A stretch of DNA of 64,000 nt. Origin: Diplonema papillatum (lineage: Eukaryota; Euglenozoa; Diplonemea; Diplonemida; Diplonemidae). Positions 9,985 through 19,499 of the stretch are shown one piece after another. Location of the stretch: positions 90,001 to 154,000 of the forward strand of contig JAPJBO010000512.1 of assembly GCA_030068145.1 (NCBI GenBank). The letters are read 5' to 3'. The notes under the pieces are model-generated. The model did not search any database, had not been told where the DNA came from, and saw only the letters and a program-made list of their open reading frames with translations. Within the stretch, counting starts at the first letter, position 1. Every line of letters starts with the position of its first letter. Position numbers and translations under genes: made by a program.

Positions 9985-10565
9985 CTACCAGAGCACAGGC
10001 GAATCCGTCACGGGAGGAGGCCCCTACAACCGTGTCTGAGTCCCCGCCCTGACTGTGACTGCGACTCGCTAGGCAGCACTGACGTGTCTTTTTTTATATA
10101 CGGCGGCAATCCTGCGAAGGGGCGGATGGCGGAAGCATACCTGGTGCCAGGAAAGCGGGGTTCCGTGGCGTTGCGTGCCGAGTCAATGATGCTGTCCACT
10201 TCCCGCTCTACGGCAGACCCGCCGCTGACGATATTTCGGCGGACAACTCTGCAGTTGGGGGGTGTGTTTCTCATTTCCCTTCCCTTTTGGGGGGTTTTCC
10301 GCCGGTCTACTACGGGGGGGGGGGTTGCAAGAACGTGCTTGGAATGGGTATGTACTCAACACCGCACTGGTCCCGTCTGCGCCGTGTTTCGGTCCTTTAA
10401 GCCACGGACACATAAGGCGGACCATCATCAGCGTGGAACCTGAGTGTCTGCTGACAGGACTGCGGTGTGAGTCTGGTTTGTCAGGCGGCTGTTCGTAGCT
10501 CGTCACAGCCAGGACCACCCGCTACTAGAGCACAGGCGAATCCGTCACGGGGAGAAGGCCCCTAC
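9985..10565. repeat. R2 repeat with flanking duplicated sequence
   Basis: A full R2 unit lies at about 10322-10540. The sequence on both sides (GAATCCGTCACGGG, then CCCCTACAACCGTGTCTGAG, then TGACTGCGACTCGCTAGGCAG) occurs at about 10005-10080 and again at 10540-10645, so R2 is embedded in a larger duplicated block. Confidence 0.65.
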
Positions 10566-10814
10566 AACCGTGTCTGAGCAATCAGTTAAAAAACTCAGGG
10601 CACTCGCCCTGATTGTGACTGCGACTCGCTAGGCAGCACTGACTTGGCTTCTTTTTACGGTGGCAATCTGCGAAGTAAACTCCGCAGAGCACAGTGGACA
10701 TGGGGTTGCCGTGTGCAGCACCAATGGTTGAAGTACCAAAAGGAAAAGAGTGCGAGGAAGTAATCCTGCGTGCTGAGGGCAGCAAGTCGCGTTACGCGAA
10801 GTACCCTACTGGAA

Positions 10815-11000
10815 TGGGGGGATTGCAAGAACGTGCTTGGAATGGGTATGTGCTCAACACCGCACTGGTCCCGTCTGCGCCGTGTTTCGGTCCTTTAAGC
10901 CACGGACACATAAGGCGGACCATCATCAGCGTGGAACCTGAGTGTCTGCAGACAGGACTGCGGTGTGAGTCTGGTGGGGGGGGGGGGGGGGGGGGGGGAT
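10815..11000 (+). repeat. R2 repeat ending in a poly-G tract
   Basis: A partial R2 unit (AACGTGCTTGGAATGGGTATG onward) is interrupted by a G run of over 20 bases at about 10976-10998, after which the TTAGTTTCGTGTTCAGGCGC segment follows. The G tract probably marks slippage or a recombination junction. Confidence 0.65.
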
Positions 11001-11090
11001 CTTAGTTTCGTGTTCAGGCGCTACTTGCCTCTCATGTAGTGTTTGATGCTGGTAAGTCTTCTTCGCGGGAATGCAGAGTCTTGTTTTTTT

Positions 11091-11297
11091 TTTGTATACG
11101 CACCTGCTTTGTAGGAAATGCTTGAGGAGACTGCCAGTTGCGATAGATCAAAGGAGGTAAATGTGCTGTAGCCCAGGTAAAACTGGGTTTAGTGGCAGGC
11201 GTCAGCGTTCAACAAAAAAGACCCACTTTGTAGTTGTATTGTTTTCTCCCCGTCTAGCCTGCTTCGAAATGAGCACAAGGCAGTCCCTCGAGTATTC
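11091..11297 (-). mobile_element. Solo AB element (YR retrotransposon terminal repeat)
   Basis: On the minus strand it runs from TGTATACGCACCTGCTTTGT through GCGTTCAACAAAAAAGACCC to CCCTCGAGTATT. It is colinear with the AB unit at 44946-45166, with point differences and a short deletion in the middle (CACACGAAACA is missing). Flanks are T-rich. No ORF. Confidence 0.85.
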
Positions 11298-11303
11298 ATT
11301 TTT

Positions 11304-11505
11304 CTCCTTCTCTTCTCTTTCTTCTTCTTCGGGAGGTCTGCGGGCGTGAGCGTGGGCGTGATTCACGCGCGTACCAAAAATTAGTATGGCGCTTTCTTTT
11401 GTTTGTGCGCACTAGCGGAACTCACCTGCTTTGGTAAGTTTCATGTAGTACGCTGCCAACTACTAATTATTAGTACCAACAATGCATTGTTAACACAAAA
11501 AAGAG
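11304..11505. other. Spacer with GCGCGTACC motifs
   Basis: Contains a TTCACGCGCGTACCAAAAA copy (11361-11380) related to the palindrome that follows. No gene seen. Confidence 0.5.
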
Positions 11506-11548
11506 CCCGTTTTGGTACGCGCGTGAATCACGCGCGTACCAAAACGGG
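11506..11548. repeat. Perfect 43-nt palindrome
   Basis: Two 21-nt arms (CCCGTTTTGGTACGCGCGTG then A, and its inverse) are separated by one base. A half copy lies 145 bp upstream, so this may be the terminus of a small foldback element. Confidence 0.85.
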
Positions 11549-11819
11549 CGTCGTGTTGCAAGTCTGCCTGTTGTTCTTTTTGTAAAGGGGGGGGGGGGGG
11601 GGGTCGAATAATAACAGTTATTTGACACACGTCTGGTTGTCTAAAAACACTACCACTACTTGATCCTGCTACTGTTCGGCTACCGGAACTTCTCTGAGAC
11701 TAGAGGTATGCTAATAGCTCTGTCGAGCCAACCCCACTTTTTGGGGGGTCCACGGGCGAAGCCCGGGGGCAATTGTTTTAGGGTCAAAAATATGATCTAG
11801 TCAATTCCCTCGATCCAGG

Positions 11820-12630
11820 TTTTTTTCGACCCGTGACTCGGCACCGGGTATTTTGCCTACTCGGGCCTGGAGGCCCGGGTTCGAACCCGGCCGAGGGCCT
11901 TTTCCCGGTCGAAAACGAATTTCGGGGTTTGTTGGTTTTCGTGCCCGAAATTTGCGTTTTTGCCGAGTTTCTCAATAACTCGCGGTTTATGGGTCCCCTT
12001 GGGTAATTTGAGTCGGTCTAAGAACTTAGCATCGCCCGAACTTTGCTTCTCCCGAACTTTGCTTTCACCAGAAGTGCAGGCAGAACTTAGCATCGCCCGA
12101 CCTTCAGCTTAGCTTCTCCCGAACTTTGATTCACCAGAACTTAGCTTCGCCCGCACGTTGCGTTCGCCCGAACTTTACAAACCCCGAAAATCATCATCAT
12201 TTCAATCATAATCAGTTTCGACCGGAAAAGTGCCTCCGCCCGCCGGCGGCTCGGGTTCGAACTCGGGACCTCCAGCTGAAGCCTTGCGCTGTTCACTCTG
12301 CCATCACGGTGTCGTTGAAGTTCCTGACCCTTTACGAAATGTTATAACAAAGTGCGGCTTTCGCGCGTAGAGGCAGCAGTTTGCGTTTCGGGGTCTAATG
12401 TGCCCGAAATTTGCGTTTTTGCAGAGTTTCTCAATAACTCGCGGCATTTGGGTCTCCTTGGGTAACGGGAGTCAGAACTGAGCATCGCCCGAACTTTGCT
12501 TCACCCAAACTTTGCTTCACCAGAAGTTAGCTTCGCCCGAACTTTGCTTTTGCATCACCACAACTTAGCAACTTAGTTTCGCCCGAACTTTGCTGTTTTC
12601 CGAACTCTACAAACCCCGTAAATCTTTGTC
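11820..12630. mobile_element. Cluster of tRNA-derived SINE copies, part 1
   Basis: A plus-strand box B (GGTTCGAACCCGGCC at 11878) is followed by a SINE body (11930-12010). Then come the CCCGAACTTTGC repeats and a minus-strand head at 12240-12310, where box A reads CAGAGTGAAC on the minus strand and box B GGTTCGAACTCGGG on the plus. A further plus-strand body lies at 12385-12475. Heads and bodies in opposite orientation show repeated insertion or rearrangement. Confidence 0.65.
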
Positions 12631-12639
12631 GACGGAAAA

Positions 12640-13475
12640 GTGCCTCGCCCGGGTTCGAACCCGGGACCTCCAGCCCTGAAGGCTTGCGCTGTTCACTCTG
12701 CCATCACGGTGTCATTTCCAGAGGGAAAACTTCCTATGGAGACCCTTGAAGTTGAATTTCGCGCGTAGAGGCAGCAGTTTGGGTTTCGGGGTCTAATGTG
12801 CCCCAAATTTGCGTTTTTTTGCAAGGTTTCGCAGGGTTTTGGGTCACCTTGGCCCGGCAGTGCGAGGTTTAGCTACAGTAGCCTTTTGTAGCAGCTATAG
12901 CTGCTACAGTTTTTTAGCTACTGTAGCTCCTGTGGCTTTTTGCGGCCTTTGTTGTCGCGGTTGTTCGTCACCCAGTCTACCAGAACTTGCCCAAATTTTG
13001 CTTCACCAACCAGAACTTTGCTTCTAGCATTGCCCGAGCTTTGCTTTGCTTCGCCCGCACCAGAACTTTGCATCGCCACTTTGCTTCGCCAGAGCTTAGC
13101 TTCCTCAGAACGAACTTAGCTTCGGAAAAGTTTTTTCCAGGGGGGAAAACTTCCTGTGGAGGTGGTCCCGGGTTCGAACCCGGGACCCCCAGCCCTGAAG
13201 GTTTGCACTGTTCACTCTGCCATCACGGTGTGGGGGAAAACTTCCTGTGAAGGTGGTCCCGGGTTCGAACCCGGGACCCCCAGCCTTGAAGGCTTGCACT
13301 GTTCACTCTGCCATCACGGTGTCATTTCCAGGGGGTAAAACTTCCTATGGAGGTGGTCCCGGGTTCGAACCCGGCCGAGGACACTTTTCCGGTCGAAACG
13401 ATTTTCGGGGGTTGTTGGTCTAATGTGCCAAATTCTGCGTTTTTTTGCAGAGTTTCTCGATATCTCGTCGTCTTG
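12640..13475. mobile_element. Cluster of tRNA-derived SINE heads, part 2
   Basis: Minus-strand SINE heads occur at 12648-12715, 13165-13232, 13255-13322 and, in part, 13350-13380. Each pairs the inverse of TGGCAGAGTGAACAGTGC with GGTTCGAACCCGGGAC. Heads at 13165 and 13255 form a 90-bp tandem. Bodies on the plus strand lie at 12776 and 13405. The pol III boxes are intact enough to be transcribed, but none folds as a conventional tRNA. Confidence 0.65.
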
Positions 13476-13479
13476 TTGC

Positions 13480-13985
13480 GTTAGTGGTATGGTCCTTTGA
13501 CAGAGTGAGCCGATGCCTCTCATCTCACCTTTAAAGCACGGCTGAGTCACGCATGCTCTTGACAGACGCTAGCGTCCGACATTTCGCACGCGCGTCGCAG
13601 TCTTTGGGTGGTATTGACAAAGGGTTTCATCGGACACTCGGATGAGCTTCGTTACTTCACCGCCGCAGGTTCCCCCCTGCCCTGGGAGGTCCGCTTGGCT
13701 GCCTTCGGTGCGTCTCCGTGTTGGTGTTGTTGCTTCGCTTTTGGACTCCTTCTTCGGCTTGGGACGGTCCCAACGTCCTGATCTGCTCTTGGCGCCCGTC
13801 TTGCGCTCATTCTGCGCTGCTCGTCTCTCCTGCATGACTTCGTGTTTCCATCGGAACTCGTATTGTTGCGTTAGTGGGGAGTCATTTGCATGCAAATGAG
13901 TACCACACTACGCCAGCTTTTCGCTACGTGACTCCAGAAGGGTTACTTTTTCCGCGCTTTCGGCGCGGTGCTCTAGTCGGTTGCA
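13480..13985. repeat. Repeat with ATTTGCATGCAAAT palindrome
   Basis: GTTGCGTTAGTGG occurs at 13485 and 13864. The second is followed by the palindrome CATTTGCATGCAAATG and GTGACTCCAGAAGGG. Related sequence occurs at 26317-26350 and 50408-50540 (GGAGTCATTTGCACGCAAAT; GTGACTCCGGAAGGG). It is a dispersed element of unknown type. No gene is seen in between. Confidence 0.5.
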
Positions 13986-13988
13986 ACT

Positions 13989-14196
13989 AGCTAGAGGGGG
14001 AGAAAACAATACAACTACAAAGTGGGTCTTTTTTAGAGTGAAAGTTCGCTTGAAACTCCTTTTTGTTGAACGCTTACGCCCGCCACTAAACCCAGATTTA
14101 CCTGTGTTTCTGTGGGCTACAGCACATTTACCTCCTTTGATCTATCGCAACTGGCAGTCTCCTCAAGCATTTCCTACAAAGCAGGTGGTTATACAA
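13989..14196 (-). mobile_element. AB element interrupted by the short dispersed motif
   Basis: Colinear with the AB unit but lacking the first bases of B. At the T6 tract that separates B from A, about 30 bp have been inserted: the TTAGAGTGAAAGTTCGCTTG motif seen at 9376 and elsewhere. No ORF. Confidence 0.8.
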
Positions 14197-14231
14197 AGAA
14201 AAGTGTTAAACAAAAGAGGAACAGCAACAGG

Positions 14232-14885
14232 ATGGAAAGGCAACGAGACGCATCTGGAAACCCCCGACAGCAAAATCAGCAGCAGCTTCCGCACCAGCTG
14301 CAACTTCCGCAGTTTCAGCACCCGCAGCAGTTTCAGCACCAGCAGCAACTTCCGCATCAGCATCACCAGGCACCGAACCACCCGCAGCAGTTCCAGAACC
14401 AGCAGCAACTTCCGCACCAGCTTCACCAGGCACAGTACCATCCGCAGCAGTTTCAGCACCCGCAGCACCACCAGCCGCACCAGCACCAGCAGCAGCAGCT
14501 TCAGCACCAGCAGCATTTTCAGCCCCAGACTGTGCAGTACCAGCACAGTCCGTACTCCTACCCGGCGGGTTATCCGGGTTACTACAACCCAGTGCCCTCC
14601 TACGGTCCGGGTGCCTATATGGACGCACCATACAACCCGCATCCAGACGCACCGCGAGGCGCAGCCTCTGGGCACGTGCGAGCAGCACAGCATCAGGCCG
14701 CACCACGGGCAGAAAGAGCAGCCCCACCAGCGGCCAGGGAGGTGCAGGCGCAGCATCGGGACGCACCACGAGCAGAAGAAGCAGCCCCACCAGCTGCCGG
14801 GCTGCAAGCACAGCATCGGGACGCACCGCAAGCAGAAGGAGCAGCCCAGGGCAGCAGGTCGCAGCAGCGGAAGCAGAAGACGTGA
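14232..14885 (+). CDS. Q/H/P-rich low-complexity protein
   Basis: The frame starts at ATG 14232 and ends at TGA 14883-14885 (217 aa). Residues about 15-110 are dominated by Gln, His and Pro in imperfect QQQLPHQ / QQFQH repeats. A Tyr/Pro/Gly stretch (SPYSYPAGYPGYYNPVPSYG) follows. The C-terminal half is Ala/Arg/Glu-rich with three repeats of the type AAPPAA..QAQHRDAPRAE. There is no catalytic domain, signal peptide or membrane segment. Such composition fits RNA-binding or scaffold proteins, but function is unknown. It lies just after an AB element, and its first 45 codons recur inverted at 15168-15345. Repeat expansion without selection is a real alternative. Confidence 0.5.
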   Translation: MERQRDASGNPRQQNQQQLPHQLQLPQFQHPQQFQHQQQLPHQHHQAPNHPQQFQNQQQLPHQLHQAQYHPQQFQHPQHHQPHQHQQQQLQHQQHFQPQTVQYQHSPYSYPAGYPGYYNPVPSYGPGAYMDAPYNPHPDAPRGAASGHVRAAQHQAAPRAERAAPPAAREVQAQHRDAPRAEEAAPPAAGLQAQHRDAPQAEGAAQGSRSQQRKQKT

Positions 14886-15167
14886 CGATGGGCGGGGTGA
14901 AAAGTGAGGATTGCTTCGCGAAGTGGGAAGACTGCAGGGGGCTCTCCTCAGCCACGCGAGCAAAACAGGGAGATTCTTTAAGAAGGTCTTCTCTAGCGAA
15001 GTTCGAGGTCAATGGAAGGTGAGGTGTTGTGATGCGCCTTCCTGGCCTCGCCAGCTCAAAGAGGGCTCTTGCCGGGGCTCTACCCCAGATCTTCTTGGAT
15101 GGAACCGCGCTGCATGGTGGTTTCGGGGGTGTGGCCTTAGTGGCCTGCTGCAAGGACGCCCACCGGA
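14886..15167. other. Spacer between inverted Q-rich copies
   Basis: Unique-looking sequence in the centre of an inverted duplication. Nothing recognised. Confidence 0.45.
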
Positions 15168-15345
15168 ACATCGTTCCGTTGTGTGCCTGGTGATGCTGAT
15201 GCGGAAGTTGCTGCTGGTGCTGAAACTGCTGCGGCTGCGGAAGTTGCAGCTGGTGCGGAAGCTGCTGCTGATTTTGCTGTCGGGGGTTTCCAGATGCGTC
15301 TCGTTGCCTTTCCATCTTGTTGCTGTTCCTCTTTTGTTTCTCTAG
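15168..15345 (-). pseudogene. Inverted partial copy of the Q-rich gene's 5' end
   Basis: Starting at ATG 15315 on the minus strand, this segment encodes MERQRDASGNPRQQNQQQLP and the following QH-rich repeats, almost identical to the start of the gene at 14232 but shortened. The similarity ends near 15170. The reading frame beyond runs antisense to the plus-strand gene and is not believable coding. With 14232 it makes an inverted repeat separated by about 0.8 kb. Confidence 0.7.
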
Positions 15346-15447
15346 TTAGGCTTTCTTCGTTATCTAGTTAGGCTTTCTCCGGTGACTTTGGGCCTGCATT
15401 TCTGTGTGTTGACTTATGGAAACACTCCAATCTTTATCAGAACATAG

Positions 15448-15690
15448 CATATATAACGGAAGCTGGAAAATATATAGCGGAAGCTGGAAAATATATAACG
15501 GAAGCTGGAAAATATATAACGGAAGCTGGAAAATATATAACGGAAGCTGGAAAATATATAACGGAAGCTGGAAAATATATAACGGAAGCTGGAAAATATA
15601 TAACGGAAGCTGGAAAATATATAACGGAAGCAGAAAAAATATATAACGGAAGCTGGGAAAAATATATAACGGAAGCAGCTTCCGTTATAT
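15448..15690 (+). repeat. 21-bp minisatellite
   Basis: About ten head-to-tail copies of ATATAACGGAAGCTGGAAA plus two bases occur. The unit is a multiple of three, so one frame stays open (IYNGSWK repeated), but there is no sign that it is coding. The array ends in an inverted copy (GGAAGCAGCTTCCGTTATAT), giving a terminal hairpin. Confidence 0.9.
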
Positions 15691-15767
15691 ATTTTCCCGA
15701 CTTAAGTGCTTCCCTTATGGTTAAGTCCGAACAAAAAAAGGCCGCTTCTGGTCCAGGAACGTGCCGG

Positions 15768-16025
15768 TCAACCACAAGCTTGCAAAGCTTGAGTCGGAGG
15801 CAGCACAGTGCTACAACCCCGTCCGCTCTGCCTTGCGGCTGACCGTCTCGACGAGCTTGTGTTCAGCGCGACCGCCAAGCCCCAAGGTGCGCCAAGCCTT
15901 GATGCTTTAGTTGTGGAAATCGGTAGCCACTTTGACCCGTAGGCCCGTGGCTCTGCAGAACACACCGCCGAACACGTGAAGCTTGGATACCGTGTGGCAG
16001 GCTTTCCCTGGTACCGCAGACCTCC
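15768..16025 (-). repeat. Dispersed R3 repeat
   Basis: A sequence of about 250 bp shared with 43700-43980, 63419-63655 and 63710-63911. Landmarks in the orientation of the later copies are AAGCTTCACGTGTTCGGCGG, GGGCCTACGGGTCAAGTGG and CTCGTCGAGACGGTCAGCC. It sits directly beside an AB element here and at 43.7-44.2 kb. No coding or RNA identity found. Confidence 0.75.
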
Positions 16026-16029
16026 CGAA

Positions 16030-16240
16030 AAATACTCGAGGGACTGCCTTGTGCGCATTTCGAAGGAGGGGGAGAAAACAATACAACTACAAAGTGGGTC
16101 TTTTTTGCTGAACGCTTACGCCCGCCACTAAACCCAGATTTACCTGTGTTTCGTGTGGGCTACAGCACATTTACCTCCTTTGATCTACCGCAACTGGCAG
16201 TCTCCTCAAGCATTTCCTACAAAGCAGGTGCTTAGACAAA
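16030..16240 (-). mobile_element. Solo AB element
   Basis: Colinear with the 216-bp AB unit, with a small deletion in B. The flanks are A-rich (CGAAAAATACTCGAG on the left, GACAAAATAAAAATAAATAA on the right), consistent with insertion in A/T tracts. No ORF. Confidence 0.85.
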
Positions 16241-16288
16241 ATAAAAATAAATAAACAAATAAATAGCGAGAGCGTAACGCGCGTTTCA

Positions 16289-16963
16289 CTACCGTGTCAA
16301 GCGTTTCCTACAAAGCAGGGTGCTTATACAAAAAGAACAAGGGTCAGACTTGAAACACGACGCAGGGCACAGCGCGACGACAGTGAAACCGAAGGCGGCT
16401 ACCATCAGCAGCACCAGCGACAGGTGCTCGTCTTGTGCACCTAGGTTTTCGACGGTGTAGATGATGCGGCACGTCTCGGTGTCCACGGCGATGCTGTCAG
16501 GAGACATGCGGAGCAGGTCTTCGGTATCGACCCCAGGGATGCGGATGTTCATCGTGTCCAGCGGTACCCACGCCAGCCCTCTGGACTCAGCCACGTTGCT
16601 GTCACACGTGATGGACAACGGGGTGAACACAAAGACGCTGCCGTGCAACCCGCTGTCTAAAGAAGGCGACGTGTGGTCGCCAGCAACGTGCTCTTCGCAC
16701 GTCCAGACGAAATCCAAAGACTCTTCAAGCGCGGCCGGGTCGTGGGTGCAGGTTGCTCCATCCAGCTTCATGTGGTGGCAGTTGAAGCCGTTGCACACGA
16801 ACTCGTCTACGGTCTTATGCCCAACGCCGGGTTCCCCGGCAGCGTGCACCGTCTTCCCGAGCTCAAACCGGACCATGGGCCCCAGGTCCTTCAGCCGCGC
16901 CAAGCGCGCCTCCGCAGGCAGAACGCACAGCGCCGCGGCCACCGCCGCCGCCACCCGCGCCAT
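16289..16963 (-). CDS. Small secreted/membrane Cys protein, possibly SARAF-like
   Basis: The frame runs from ATG 16963 to a stop at 16289 (224 aa). Residues 1-19 (MARVAAAVAAALCVLPAEAR) are a signal peptide. A Cys-containing luminal region follows (CNGFNCHH, GATCTHD, DFVWTCEE, LSITCDS, ETCRIIYTVE), then a membrane segment near residues 180-200 (LVLLMVAAFGFTVVALC). The W-x-C, S-x-x-C and C-x-x-x-Y order recalls SARAF, an ER regulator of store-operated calcium entry, but the match is only by eye. The last ~15 residues are encoded by a fragment of the AB element (16295-16335), so the native C-terminus is probably lost or lies in another exon. Six further copies of the 5' part lie upstream. Confidence 0.6.
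   Translation of the reverse strand: MARVAAAVAAALCVLPAEARLARLKDLGPMVRFELGKTVHAAGEPGVGHKTVDEFVCNGFNCHHMKLDGATCTHDPAALEESLDFVWTCEEHVAGDHTSPSLDSGLHGSVFVFTPLSITCDSNVAESRGLAWVPLDTMNIRIPGVDTEDLLRMSPDSIAVDTETCRIIYTVENLGAQDEHLSLVLLMVAAFGFTVVALCPASCFKSDPCSFCISTLLCRKRLTR
16295..16335 (-). mobile_element. AB-element fragment forming the end of the preceding ORF
   Basis: On the minus strand TTTTTGTATAAGCACC and GCTTTGTAGGAAACGCTTGA match the start of the A half. The host frame reads straight through it. Confidence 0.75.
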
Positions 16964-17219
16964 GACACCCCCCTACCTCTCCCTCGCCTGTTTCGTTTCC
17001 TTTTCCAAACGGATAGCCACCCGAGGCGAAATGCCAAAAAGGGGGGGAGAAATTTCTAGAGTTGAATGTTTACACGGTTGGAGTGCAGCATCAAGAAGCT
17101 GGACTTGGAAAGAAAAGAACGGGTGCCACACCCGCTTTTCGGGTAACATCTTCTTCGAAGAAGATTCGACGCTCGCGTCCAACAGGGCTGTCTACACGGT
17201 GAAGTCGAGCCTCAAAAGC

Positions 17220-19480
17220 TGGAGCTAAAGAGCGTATGCCGGCGTAACACCCGTAAAGCGGGTGTGCTGTAGCCAAAACGCGTGTAAATGCAGCACACAA
17301 AGACGCTGCCGTGCAATCCGCGGAGTGCGGTCGCCAGCAACGTGCTCTTCGCACGTCCAGACGAAATCCAAAGACTCTTCAAGCGCGGCCGGGTCGTGGG
17401 TGCAGGTTGCTCCATCCAGCTTCATGTGGTGGCAGTTGAAGCCGTTGCACACGAACTCGTCTACGGTCTTATGCCCAACGCCGGGTTCCCCGGCAGCGTG
17501 CACCGTCTTCCCGAGCTCAAAGGGCCCCAGGTCCTTCAGCCGCGCCAGGCGCGCCTCCGCAGGCAGAACGCACAGCGCCGCGGCCACTGCCGCCGCCACC
17601 CGCGCCATGACACCCCCCTTCCTCTCCCTCGCCTGTTTCGTTTCCTTTTCCAAACGGATAGCCACCCGAGGCGAAATGCCAAAAAAGGGGGGGAGAAATT
17701 TCTAGAGTTGAATGTTTACACGGTTGGAGTGCAGCATCAAGAAGCTGGACTTGGAAAGAAAAGAACGGGTGCCACACCCGCTTTTCGGGTAACATCTTCT
17801 TCGAAGAAGATTCGACGCTCGCGTCCAACAGGGCTGTCTACACGGTGAAGTCGAGCCTCAAAAGCTGGAGCTAAAGAGCGTATGCCGGCGTAACACCCGT
17901 AAAGCGGGTGTGCTGTAGCCAAAACGCGTGTAAATGCAGCACACAAAGACGCTGCCGTGCAATCCGCGGAGTGCGGTCGCCAGCAACGTGCTCTTCGCAC
18001 GTCCAGACGAAATCCAAAGACTCTTCAAGCGCGGCCGGGTCGTGGGTGCAGGTTGCTCCATCCAGCTTCATGTGGTGGCAGTTGAAGCCGTTGCACACGA
18101 ACTCGTCTACGGTCTTATGCCCAACGCCGGGTTCCCCGGCAGCGTGCACCGTCTTCCCGAGCTCAAAGGGCCCCAGGTCCTTCAGCCGCGCCAGGCGCGC
18201 CTCCGCAGGCAGAACGCACAGCGCCGCGGCCACTGCCGCCGCCACCCGCGCCATGACACCCCCCTTCCTCTCCCTCGCCTGTTTCGTTTCCTTTTCCAAA
18301 CGGATAGCCACCCGAGGCGAAATGCCAAAAAAGGGGGGGAGAAATTTCTAGAGTTGAATGTTTACACGGTTGGAGTGCAGCATCAAGAAGCTGGACTTGG
18401 AAAGAAAAGAACGGGTGCCACACCCGCTTTTCGGGTAACATCTTCTTCGAAGAAGATTCGACGCTCGCGTCCAACAGGGCTGTCTACACGGTGAAGTCGA
18501 GCCTCAAAAGCTGGAGCTAAAGAGCGTATGCCGGCGTAACACCCGTAAAGCGGGTGTGCTGTAGCCAAAACGCGTGTAAATGCAGCACACAAAGACGCTG
18601 CCGTGCAATCCGCGGAGTGCGGTCGCCAGCAACGTGCTCTTCGCACGTCAGGCGCGCCTCCGCAGGCAGAACGCACAGCGCCGCGGCCACTGCCGCCGCC
18701 ACCCGCGCCATGACACTCCCCTACCTCTCCCTCGCCTGTTTCGTTTCCTTTTCCAAACGGATAGCCACCCGAGGCGAAATGCCAAATAGGGGGGGGGGAG
18801 AAATTTCTAGAGTTGAATGTTTACACGGTTGGAGTGCAGCATCAAGAAGCTGGACTTGGAAAGAAAAGAACGGGTGCCACACCCGCTTTTCGGGTAACAT
18901 CTTCTTCGAAGAAGATTCGACGCTCGCGTCCAACAGGGCTGTCTACACGGTGAAGTCGAGCCTCAAAAGCTGGAGCTAAAGAGCGTATGCCGGCGTAACA
19001 CCCGTAAAGCGGGTGTGCTGTAGCCAAAACGCGTGTAAATGCAGCACACAAAGACGCTGCCGTGCAATCCGCGGAGTGCGGTCGCCAGCAACATGCTCTT
19101 CGCACGTCCAGACGAAATCCAGAGACTCTTCAAGCGCGGCCGGGTCGTGGGTGCAGGTTGCTCCATCCAGCTTCATGTGGTGGCAGTTGAAGCCGTAGCA
19201 CACGAACTCATCTACGGTCTGATGCCCAACGCCGGGTTCCCCGGCAGCGTGCACCGTCTTCCCGAGCTCAAACCGGACCATGGGCCCCAGGTCGTTCAGC
19301 CGCGCCAGGCGCGCCTCCGCAGGCAGAACGCACAGCGCCGCGGCCACCGCCGCCGCCACCCGCGCCATGACACCCCCCTACCTCTCCCTCGCCTGTTTCA
19401 TTTCCTTTTCCAAACGGATAGCCACCCGAGGCGAAATGCCAAAAAGGGGGGAGGAAAAATCTAGAGTTGAACGTTTACAC
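17220..19480 (-). repeat. Tandem copies 2-5 of the SARAF-like 5' exon and promoter region
   Basis: Start codons equivalent to 16963 recur at 17608, 18254, 18711 and 19368 (spacings 645, 646, 457 and 657 bp). Each unit carries the upstream region, the signal peptide and, except at 18711, the Cys region to CEEHVAGD. Similarity to the full gene then ends, and a frame of about 30 codons runs to a stop. Copies at 17608 and 18254 are almost identical and lack two codons (MV after LGP). The 18711 copy has an internal deletion. None includes the membrane segment, so alone they would encode short secreted peptides. Confidence 0.85.
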
Positions 19481-19499
19481 GGTGGAGTGCAGCATCAAA

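Noticed and set aside
13165-13322. Tandem tRNA genes on the minus strand
   Set aside because: Box A and box B are present but the cloverleaf is incomplete; copies match the SINE head consensus.
15416-15646. IYNGSWK repeat protein
   Set aside because: A translation of a 21-bp minisatellite with no start context or flanking domain.
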